From Gibbula magus (taxonomy: Eukaryota; Mollusca; Gastropoda; Trochida; Trochidae), in assembly GCA_936450465.1 (NCBI GenBank), contig CAKZFU010000065.1, positions 86,921 through 150,920 on the forward strand: a stretch of 64,000 bases of DNA, in the 5' to 3' direction. Positions 50,846 to 61,320 of the stretch are shown here, in pieces. Below the pieces are notes generated by a model. That model did no database searches. It was given only the letters and a program-made list of their open reading frames with translations, and had not been told where the DNA came from. Every line of letters starts with the position of its first letter. Within the stretch, counting starts at the first letter, position 1. The position numbers and the translations under genes are program-made.

Positions 50846-52320
50846 CAAAAGTTGTCTAGGCCAAAGTCACCTTTTGGCCCATTTTTGGGCATGACTATAA
50901 CGGCACGGGTTGCCAATAAGACGGTCACCGATTCCAAAAGGGAATGCGTCTATGCGACCGGCAGCATGTGAGCTTCCATAGGAAACCGTCAAAAGTTGTC
51001 TAGGCCAAAGTGACTTTTGGCCCAAAATTGGGCCTACAGGAATGACTATAATGGCACGGTTTGCCGATAAGACGCTCACCGATTCCAAAAGTGAATGCGT
51101 CTATGCGACCGACAGCATGTGAGCTTCCATAGGAGACCATCAAAAGTTGTCTAGGCCAAAGTCACCTTTTGGCCCATTTTTGGGCATGACTATAACGGCA
51201 CGGGTTGCCGATAAGACGGTCGCCGATTCCAAAAGGGAATGTGTCTATGCGACCGGCAGCATGTGAGCTTCCATAGGAGACCATCAAAAGTTGTCTAGGC
51301 CAAAGTGACTTTTGGCCCAAAATTGGGCCTACAGGAATGACTATAATGGCACGGTTTGCCGATAAGACGCTCACCGATTCCAAAAGTGAATGCGTCTATG
51401 CGACCGACAGCATGTGAGCTTCCATAGGAGACCATCAAAAGTTGTCTAGGCCAAAGTCACCTTTTGGCCCATTTTTGGGCATGACTATAACGGCACGGGT
51501 TGCCGATAAGACGGTCACCGATTCCAAAAGGGAATGCGTCTATGCGACCGGCAGCATGTGAGCTTCCATAGGAGACCATCAAAAGTTGTCTAGGCCAAAG
51601 TGACTTTTGGCCCAAAATTGGGCCTACAGGAATGACTATAACGGCACGGTTTGCCGATAAGACGCTCACCGATTCCAAAAGTGAATGCGTCTATGCGACC
51701 GACAGCATGTGAGCTTCCATAGGAGACCATCAAAAGTTGTCTAGGCCAAAGTCACCTTTTGGCCCATTTTTGGGCATGACTATAACGGCACGGGTTGCCG
51801 ATAAGACGGTCACCGATTCCAAAAGGGAATGCGTCTATGCGACCGGCAGCATGTGAGCTTCCATAGGAGACCATCAAAAGTTGTCTAGGCCAAAGTGACT
51901 TTTGGCCCAAAATTGGGCCTACAGGAATGACTATAATGGCACGGTTTGCCGATAAGACGCTCACCAATTCCAAAAGTGAATGCGTCTATGCGACCGACAG
52001 CATGTGAGCTTCCATAGGAGACCATCAAAAGTTGTCTAGGCCAAAGTCACCTTTTGGCCCATTTTTGGGCATGACTATAACGGCACGGGTTGCCGATAAG
52101 ACGGTCACCGATTCCAAAAGGGAATGCGTATATGCGACCGGCAGCATGTGAGCTTCCATAGGAGACCATCAAAAGTTGTCTAGGCCAAAGTGACTTTTGG
52201 CCCAAAATTGGGCCTACAGGAATGACTATAACGGCACGGTTTGCCGATAAGACGCTCACCGATTCCAAAAGTGAATGCGTCTATGCGACCGACAGCATGT
52301 GAGCTTCCATAGGAGACCAT
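50846..52320 (+). repeat. Regular AB dimers
   Basis: Five AB dimers in register follow the mosaic monomer, with T, T, C, T and C type B monomers. Variants include GCCAATAAGACGG (about 50912), GGAAACCGTC (about 50983), GGTCGCCGATT (about 51219) and GCGTATATGCG (about 52127). GGTCGCCGATT is shared with the seven-monomer unit downstream. Confidence 0.85.
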
Positions 52321-54082
52321 CAAAAGTTGTCTAGGCCAAAGTCACCTTTTGGCCCATTTTTGGGCATGACTATAACGGCACGGGTTGCCGATAAGACGGT
52401 CACCGATTCCAAAAGGGAATGCGTCTATGCGACCGGCAGCATGTGAGCTTCCATAGGAGACCATCAAAAGTTGTCTAGGCCAAAGTCACCTTTTGGCCCA
52501 TTTTTGGGCATGACTATAACGGCACGGGTTGCCGATAAGACGGTCACCGATTCCAAAAGGGAATGCGTCTATGCGACCGACAGCATGTGAGCTTCCATAG
52601 GAGACCATCAAAAGTTGTCTAGGCCAAAGTCACCTTTTGGCCCATTTTTGGGCATGACTATAACGGCACGGGTTGCCGATAAGACGGTCGCCGATTCCAA
52701 AAGGGAATGCGTCTATGCGACCGGCAGCATGTGAGCTTCCATAGGAGACCATCAAAAGTTGTCTAGGCCAAAGTGACTTTTGGCCCAAAATTGGGCCTAC
52801 AGGAATGACTATAATGGCACAGTTTGCCGATAAGATGCTCACCGATTCCAAAAGTGAATGCGTCTATACGACCGACAGCATGTGAGCTTCCATAGGAGAC
52901 CATCAAAAGTTGTCTAGGCCAAAGTGACTTTTGGCCCAAAATTGGGCCTACAGTAATGACTATAACGGCATGGTTGCCGATAAGACGCTCACCGATTCCA
53001 AAAGTGAATGCGTCTATGCGACCGACAGCATGTGAGCTTCCATAGGAGACCATCAAAAGTTGTCTAGGCCAAAGTCACCTTTTGGCCCATTTTTGGGCAT
53101 GACTATAACGGCACGGGTTGCCGATAAGACGGTCACCGATTCCAAAAGGGAATGCGTCTATGCGACCGGCAGCATGTGAGCTTCCATAGGAGACCATCAA
53201 AAGTTGTCTAGGCCAAAGTGACTTTTGGCCCAAAATTGGGCCTACAGGAATGACTATAATGGCACGGTTTGCCGATAAGACGCTCACCGATTCCAAAAGT
53301 GAATGCGTCTATGCGACCGACAGCATGTGAGCTTCCATAGGAGACCATCAAAAGTTGTCTAGGCCAAAGTCACCTTTTGGCCCATTTTTGGGCATGACTA
53401 TAACGGCACGGGTTGCCGATAAGACGGTCACCGATTCCAAAAGGGAATGCGTCTATGCGACCGGCAGCATGTGAGCTTCCATAGGAGACCATCAAAAGTT
53501 GTCTAGGCCAAAGTCACCTTTTGGCCCATTTTTGGGCATGACTATAACGGCACGGGTTGCCGATAAGACGGTCACCGATTCCAAAAGGGAATGCGTCTAT
53601 GCGACCGACAGCATGTGAGCTTCCATAGGAGACCATCAAAAGTTGTCTAGGCCAAAGTCACCTTTTGGCCCATTTTTGGGCATGACTATAACGGCACGGG
53701 TTGCCGATAAGACGGTCGCCGATTCCAAAAGGGAATGCGTCTATGCGACCGGCAGCATGTGAGCTTCCATAGGAGACCATCAAAAGTTGTCTAGGCCAAA
53801 GTGACTTTTGGCCCAAAATTGGGCCTACAGGAATGACTATAATGGCACAGTTTGCCGATAAGATGCTCACCGATTCCAAAAGTGAATGCGTCTATACGAC
53901 CGACAGCATGTGAGCTTCCATAGGAGACCATCAAAAGTTGTCTAGGCCAAAGTGACTTTTGGCCCAAAATTGGGCCTACAGGAATGACTATAACGGCACG
54001 GTTTGCCGATAAGACGCTCACCGATTCCAAAAGTGAATGCGTCTATGCGACCGACAGCATGTGAGCTTCCATAGGAGACCAT
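52321..54082 (+). repeat. Seven-monomer (1,029-bp) unit and partial second copy
   Basis: The order is A-A'-A-B-B-A-B, where A' has the B-type tail GACCGACAGC. The unit starts at 52321 and 53349; the first copy is 1,028 bp because it lost one base. Shared markers are GGTCGCCGATT, AATGGCACAGTTTGCC, AAGATGCTCACC and CTATACGACCGAC. Copy 1 alone has CAGTAATGAC and GGCATGGTTGCC, at about 52953-52978, which includes the lost base. Copy 2 stops after its second B and is followed by another A'. Confidence 0.9.
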
Positions 54083-54226
54083 CAAAAGTTGTCTAGGCCA
54101 AAGTCACCTTTTGGCCCATTTTTGGGCATGACTATAACGGCACGGGTTGCCGATAAGACGTTCACCGATTCCAAAAGGGAATGCGTCTATGCGACCGACA
54201 GCATGTGAGCTTCCATAGGAGACCAT
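54083..54226 (+). repeat. Extra A monomer with B tail
   Basis: A single A monomer interrupts the alternation, with AAGACGTTCACC and a B-type GACCGACAGC tail. It is followed by ATCAAAATGTGTCTAGG at the start of the next A. It resembles the A' class in the preceding seven-monomer unit and probably marks the broken end of that amplification. Confidence 0.8.
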
Positions 54227-55701
54227 CAAAATGTGTCTAGGCCAAAGTCACCTTTTGGCCCATTTTTGGGCATGACTATAACGGCACGGGTTGCCGATAA
54301 GACGGTCACCGATTCCAAAAAGGAATGCGTCTATGCGACCGGCAGCATGTGAGCTTCCATAGGAGACCATCAAAAGTTGTCTAGGCCAAAGTGACTTTTG
54401 GCCCAAAATTGGGCCTACAGGAATGACTATAACGGCACGGTTTGCCGATAAGACGCTCACCGATTCCAAAAGTGAATGCGTCTATGCGACCGACAGCATG
54501 TGAGCTTCCATAGGAGACCATCAAAAGTTGTCTAGGCCAAAGTCACCTTTTGGCCCATTTTTGGGCATGACTATAACGGCACGGGTTGCCGATAAGACGG
54601 TCACCGATTCCAAAAGGGAATGCGTCTATGCGACCGGCAGCATGTGAGCTTCCATAGGAGACCATCAAAAGTTGTCTAGGCCAAAGTGACTTTTGGCCCA
54701 AAATTGGGCCTACAGGAATGACTATAATGGCACGGTTTGCCGATAAGACGCTCACCGATTCCAAAAGTGAATGCGTCTATGCGACCGACAGCATGTGAGC
54801 TTCCATAGGAGACCATCAAAAGTTGTCTAGGCCAAAGTCACCTTTTGGCCCATTTTTGGGCATGACTATAACGGCACGGGTTGCCGATAAGACGGTCACC
54901 GATTCCAAAAGGGAATGCGTCTATGCGACCGGCAGCATGTGAGCTTCCATAGGAGACCATCAAAAGTTGTCTAGGTCAAAGTGACTTTTGGCCCAAAATT
55001 GGACCTACAGGAATGACTATAACGGCACGGTTTGCCGATAAGACGCTCACCGATTCCAAAAGTGAATGCGTCTATGCGACCGACAGCATGTGAGCTTCCA
55101 TAGGAGACCATCAAAAGTTGTCTAGGCCAAAGTCACCTTTTGGCCCATTTTTGGGCATGACTATAACGGCACGGGTTGCCGATAAGACGGTCACCGATTC
55201 CAAAAGGGAATGCGTCTATGCGACCGGCAGCATGTGAGCTTCCATAGGAGACCATCAAAAGTTGTCTAGGCCAAAGTGACTTTTGGCCCAAAATTGGGCC
55301 TACAGGAATGACTATAACGGCACGGTTTGCCGATAAGACGCTCACCGATTCCAAAAGTGAATGCGTCTATGCGACCGACAGCATGTGAGCTTCCATAGGA
55401 GACCATCAAAAGTTGTCTAGGCCAAAGTCACCTTTTGGCCCATTTTTGGGCATGACTATAACGGCACGGGTTGCCGATAAGACGGTCACCGATTCCAAAA
55501 GGGAATGCGTCTATGCGACCGGCAGCATGTGAGCTTCCATAGGAGACCATCAAAAGTTGTCTAGGCCAAAGTGACTTTTGGCCCAAAATTGGGCCTACAG
55601 GAATGACTATAATGGCACGGTTTGCCGATAAGACGCTCACCGATTCCAAAAGTGAATGCGTCTATGCGACCGACAGCATGTGAGCTTCCATAGGAGACCA
55701 T

Positions 55702-56881
55702 CAAAAGTTGTCTAGGCCAAAGTCACCTTTTGGCCCATTTTTGGGCATGACTATAACGGCACGGGTTGCCGATAAGACGGTCACCGATTCCAAAAGGGAA
55801 TGCGTCTATGCGACCGGCAGCATGTGAGCTTCCATAGGAGACCATCAAAAGTTGTCTAGGCCAAAGTGACTTTTGGCCCAAAATTGGGCCTACAGGAATG
55901 ACTATAACGGCACGGTTTGCCGATAAGACGCTCACCGATTCCAAAAGTGAATGCGTCTATGCGACCGACAGCATGTGAGCTTCCATAGGAGACCATCAAA
56001 AGTTGTCTAGGCCAAAGTCACCTTTTGGCCCATTTTTGGGCATGACTATAACGGCACGGGTTGCCGATAAGACGGTCACCGATTCCAAAAGGGAATGCGT
56101 CTATGCGACCGGCAGCATGTGAGCTTCCATAGGAGACCATCAAAAGTTGTCTAGGCCAAAGTGACTTTTGGCCCAAAATTGGGCCTACAGGAATGACTAT
56201 AACGGCACGGTTTGCCGATAAGACGCTCACCGATTCCAAAAGTGAATGCGTCTATGCGACCGACAGCATGTGAGCTTCCATAGGAGACCATCAAAAGTTG
56301 TCTAGGCCAAAGTCACCTTTTGGCCCATTTTTGGGCATGACTATAACGGCACGGGTTGCCGATAAGACGGTCACCGATTCCAAAAGGGAATGCGTCTATG
56401 CGACCGGCAGCATGTGAGCTTCCATAGGAGACCATCAAAAGTTGTCTAGGCCAAAGTGACTTTTGGCCCAAAATTGGGCCTACAGGAATGACTATAACGG
56501 CACGGTTTGCCGATAAGACGCTCACCGATTCCAAAAGTGAATGCGTCTATGCGACCGACAGCATGTGAGCTTCCATAGGAGACCATCAAAAGTTGTCTAG
56601 GCCAAAGTCACCTTTTGGCCCATTTTTGGGCATGACTATAACGGCACGGGTTGCCGATAAGACGGTCACCGATTCCAAAAGGGAATGCGTCTATGCGACC
56701 GGCAGCATGTGAGCTTCCATAGGAGACCATCAAAAGTTGTCTAGGCCAAAGTGACTTTTGGCCCAAAATTGGGCCTACAGGAATGACTATAACGGCACGG
56801 TTTGCCGATAAGACGCTCACCGATTCCAAAAGTGAATGCGTCTATGCGACCGACAGCATGTGAGCTTCCATAGGAGACCAT
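55702..56881 (+). repeat. Four consecutive consensus-like dimers
   Basis: Dimers at 55702, 55997, 56292 and 56587 appear identical and match the reference A and B monomers, all with C-type B. In a region where most dimers carry at least one private change, this run suggests recent local homogenisation or a very young amplification. Confidence 0.75.
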
Positions 56882-58063
56882 CAAAAGTTGTCTAGGCCAA
56901 AGTCACCTTTTGGCCCATTTTTGGGCATGACTATAACGGCACGGGTTGCCGATAAGACGGTCACCGATTCCAAAAGGGAATGCGTCTATGCGACCGGCAG
57001 CATGTGAGCTTCCATAGGAGACCATCAAAAGTTGTCTAGGCCAAAGTGACTTTTGGCCCAAAAAATTGGGCCTACAGGAATGACTATAATGGCACGGTTT
57101 GCCGATAAGACGCTCACCGATTCCAAAAGTGAATGCGTCTATGCGACCGACAGCATGTGAGCTTCCATAGGAGACCATCAAAAGTTGTCTAGGCCAAAGT
57201 CACCTTTTGGCCCATTTTTGGGCATGACTATAACGGCACGGGTTGCCGATAAGACGGTCACCGATTCCAAAAGGGAATGCGTCTATGCGACCGGCAGCAT
57301 GTGAGCTTCCATAGGAGACCATCAAAAGTTGTCTAGGCCAAAGTGACTTTTGGCCCAAAATTGGGCCTACAGGAATGACTATAACGGCAAGGTTTGCCGA
57401 TAAGACGCTCACCGATTCCAAAAGTGAATGCGTCTATGCGACCGACAGCATGTGAGCTTCCATAGGAGACCATCAAAAGTTGTCTAGGCCGAAGTCACCT
57501 TTTGGCCCATTTTTGGGCATGACTATAACGGCACGGGTTGCCGATAAGACGGTCACCGATTCCAAAAGGGAATGCGTCTATGCGACCAGCAGCATGTGAG
57601 CTTCCATAGGAGACCATCAAAAGTTGTCTAGGCCAAAGTGACTTTTGGCCCAAAATTGGGCCTACAGGAATGACTATAACGGCACGGTTTGCCGATAAGA
57701 CGCTCACCGATTCCAAAAGTGAATGCGTCTATGCGACCGACAGCATGTGAGCTTCCATAGGAGACCATCAAAAGTTGTCTAGGCCAAAGTCACCTTTTGG
57801 CCCATTTTTGGGCATGACTATAACGGCACGGGTTGCCGATAAGACGGTCACCGATTCCAAAAGGGAATGCGTCTATGCGACCGGCAGCATGTGAGCTTCC
57901 ATAGGAGACCATCAAAATTTGTCTAGGCCAAAGTGACTTTTGGCACAAAATTGGGCCTACAGGAATGACTATAATGGCACGGTTTGCCGATAAGACGCTC
58001 ACCGATTCCAAAAGTGAATGCGTCTATGCGACCGACAGCATGTGAGCTTCCATAGGAGACCAT
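56882..58063 (+). repeat. AB dimers with 2-bp insertion
   Basis: Four dimers. The first B has two extra A bases in its box (GGCCCAAAAAATTGGG, about 57060), lengthening the dyad spacer from two to four bases and making a 297-bp dimer. Other variants are CGGCAAGGTTTGCC (about 57387), AGGCCGAAGTC (about 57488), GACCAGCAGC (about 57586) and TGGCACAAAATTGG (about 57942). Confidence 0.85.
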
Positions 58064-59831
58064 CAAAAGTTGTCTAGGCCAAAGTCACCTTTTGGCCCAT
58101 TTTTGGGCATGACTATAACGGCACGGGTTGCCGATAAGACGGTCACCGATTCCAAAAGGGAATGCGTCTATGCGACCGGCAGCATGTGAGCTTCCATAAG
58201 AGACCATCAAAAGTTGTCTAGGCCAAAGTGACTTTTGGCCCAAAATTGGGCCTACAGGAATGACTATAATGGCACGGTTTGCCGATAAGGCGCTCACCGA
58301 TTCCAAAAGTGAATGCGTCTATGCGACCGACAGCATGTGAGCTTCCATAGGAGACCATCAAAAGTTGTCTAGGCCAAAGTGACTTTTGGCCCATTTTTGG
58401 GCATGACTATAACGGCACGGGTTGCCGATAAGACGGTCACCGATTCCAAAAGGGAATGCGTCTATGCGATCGGCAGCATGTGAGCTTCCATAGGAGACCA
58501 TCAAAAGTTGTCTAGGCCAAAGTGACTTTTGGCCCAAAATTGGGCCTACAGGAATGACTATAACGGCACGGTTTGCCGATAAGACGCTCACCGATTCCAA
58601 AAGTGAATGCGTCTATGCGACCGACAGCATGTGAGCTTCCATAGGAGACCATCAAAAGTTGTCTAGGCCAAAGTCACCTTTTGGCCCATTTTTGGGCATG
58701 ACTATAACGGCACGGGTTGCCGATAAGACGGTCACCGATTCCAAAAGGGAATGCGTCTATGCGACCGGCAGCAAGTGAGCTTCCATAGGAGACCATCAAA
58801 AGTTGTCTAGGCCAAAGTGACTTTTGGCCCAAAATTGGGCCTACAGGAATGACTATAATGGCACGGTTTGCCGATAAGACGCTCACCGATTCCAAAAGTG
58901 AATGCGTCTATGCGACCGACAGCATGTGAGCTTCCATACGAGACCATCAAAAGTTGTCTAGGCCAAAGTCACCTTTTGGCCCATTTTTGGGCATGACTAT
59001 AACGGCACGGGTTGCCGATAAGACGGTCACCGATTCCAAAAGGGAATGCGTCTATGCGACCGGCAGCATGTGAGCTTCCATAGGAGACCATCAAAAGTTG
59101 TCTAGGCCAAAGTGACTTTTGGCCCAAAATTGGGCCTACAGGAATGAATATAATGGCACGGTTTGCCGATAAGACGCTCACCGATTCCAAAAGTGAATGC
59201 GTCTATGCGACCGACAGCATGTGAGCTTCCATAGGAGACCATCAAAAGTTGTCTAGGCCAAAGTCACCTTTTGGCCCATTTTTGGGCATGACTATAACGG
59301 CACGGGTTGCCGATAAGACGGTCACCGATTCCAAAAGGGAATGCGTCTATGCGACCGGCAGCATGTGAGCTTCCATAAGAGACCATCAAAAGTTGTCTAG
59401 GCCAAAGTGACTTTTGGCCCAAAATTGGGCCTACAGGAATGACTATAATGGCACGGTTTGCCGATAAGGCGCTCACCGATTCCAAAAGTGAATGCGTCTA
59501 TGCGACCGACAGCATGTGAGCTTCCATAGGAGACCATCAAAAGTTGTCTAGGCCAAAGTGACTTTTGGCCCATTTTTGGGCATGACTATAACGGCACGGG
59601 TTGCCGATAAGACGGTCACCGATTCCTAAAGGGAATGCGTCTATGCGACCGGCAGCATGTGAGCTTCCATAGGAGACCATCAAAAGTTGTCTAGGCCAAA
59701 GTGACTTTTGGCCCAAAATTGGGCCTACAGGAATGACTATAATGGCACGGTTTGCCGATAAGACGCTCACCGATTCCAAAAGTGAATGCGTCTATGCGAC
59801 CGACAGCATGTGAGCTTCCATAGGAGACCAT
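58064..59831 (+). repeat. 1,179-bp offset duplication
   Basis: The dimers at 58064 and 59243 share CCATAAGAGACC and GATAAGGCGCTCACC. Each is followed by a 143-bp A monomer with a B-like GTGACTTTTGG left edge (58359-58501 and 59538-59680). That short A is also found at about 61741 and 63826. Four dimers minus one base give the 1,179-bp offset. Confidence 0.88.
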
Positions 59832-60421
59832 CAAAAGTTGTCTAGGCCAAAGTCACCTTTTGGCCCATTTTTGGGCATGACTATAACGGCACGGGTTGCC
59901 GATAAGACGGTCACCGATTCCAAAAGGGAATGCGTCTATGCGACCGGCAGCATGTGAGCTTCCATAGGAGACCATCAAAAGTTGTCTAGGCCAAAGTGAC
60001 TTTTGGCCCAAAATTGGGCCTACAGGAATGACTATAACGGCACGGTTTGCCGATAAGACGCTCACCGATTCCAAAAGTGAATGCGTCTATGCGACCGACA
60101 GCATGTGAGCTTCCATAGGAGACCATCAAAAGTTGTCTAGGCCAAAGTCACCTTTTGGCCCATTTTTGGGCATGACTATAACGGCACGGGTTGCCGATAA
60201 GACGGTCACCGATTCCAAAAGGGAATGCGTCTATGCGACCGGCAGCATGTGAGCTTCCATAGGAGACCATCAAAAGTTGTCTAGGCCAAAGTGACTTTTG
60301 GCCCAAAATTGGGCCTACAGGAATGACTATAATGGCACGGTTTGCCGATAAGACGCTCACCGATTCCAAAAGTGAATGCGTCTATGCGACCGACAGCATG
60401 TGAGCTTCCATAGGAGACCAT
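58400..60421 (+). repeat. 2,208-bp offset duplication (pair begins about 60608)
   Basis: Markers in order are GCGATCGGCAGC (58467, 60675), CAGCAAGTGAGC (58770, 60978), CCATACGAGACC (58934, 61142), GAATGAATATAATGG, CCATAAGAGACC, GATAAGGCGC and GATTCCTAAAGGG (59621, 61824). The offset is exactly 2,208 bp up to about 61350 and then shrinks to 2,203 bp because single bases are missing in the second copy. The pair therefore dates the indel burst as later than the duplication, or as sequencing error. Confidence 0.88.
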
Positions 60422-60565
60422 CAAAAGTTGTCTAGGCCAAAGTCACCTTTTGGCCCATTTTTGGGCATGACTATAACGGCACGGGTTGCCGATAAGACGG
60501 TCACCGATTCCAAAAGGGAATGCGTCTATGCGACCGGCAGCATGTGAGCTTCCATAGGAGACCAT
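60422..60565 (+). repeat. Extra A monomer (A-A step)
   Basis: A standard 144-bp A monomer is followed by another A at 60566. It is A type at all diagnostic sites. It lies at the junction just before the second copy of the 2,208-bp duplication and may mark the exchange point. Confidence 0.8.
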
Positions 60566-61320
60566 CAAAAGTTGTCTAGGCCAAAGTCACCTTTTGGCCC
60601 ATTTTTGGGCATGACTATAACGGCACGGGTTGCCGATAAGACGGTCACCGATTCCAAAAGGGAATGCGTCTATGCGATCGGCAGCATGTGAGCTTCCATA
60701 GGAGACCATCAAAAGTTGTCTAGGCCAAAGTGACTTTTGGCCCAAAATTGGGCCTACAGGAATGACTATAACGGCACGGTTTGCCGATAAGACGCTCACC
60801 GATTCCAAAAGTGAATGCGTCTATGCGACCGACAGCATGTGAGCTTCCATAGGAGACCATCAAAAGTTGTCTAGGCCAAAGTCACCTTTTGGCCCATTTT
60901 TGGGCATGACTATAACGGCACGGGTTGCCGATAAGACGGTCACCGATTCCAAAAGGGAATGCGTCTATGCGACCGGCAGCAAGTGAGCTTCCATAGGAGA
61001 CCATCAAAAGTTGTCTAGGCCAAAGTGACTTTTGGCCCAAAATTGGGCCTACAGGAATGACTATAATGGCACGGTTTGCCGATAAGACGCTCACCGATTC
61101 CAAAAGTGAATGCGTCTATGCGACCGACAGCATGTGAGCTTCCATACGAGACCATCAAAAGTTGTCTAGGCCAAAGTCACCTTTTGGCCCATTTTTGGGC
61201 ATGACTATAACGGCACGGGTTGCCGATAAGACGGTCACCGATTCCAAAAGGGAATGCGTCTATGCGACCGGCAGCATGTGAGCTTCCATAGGAGACCATC
61301 AAAAGTTGTCTAGGCCAAAG

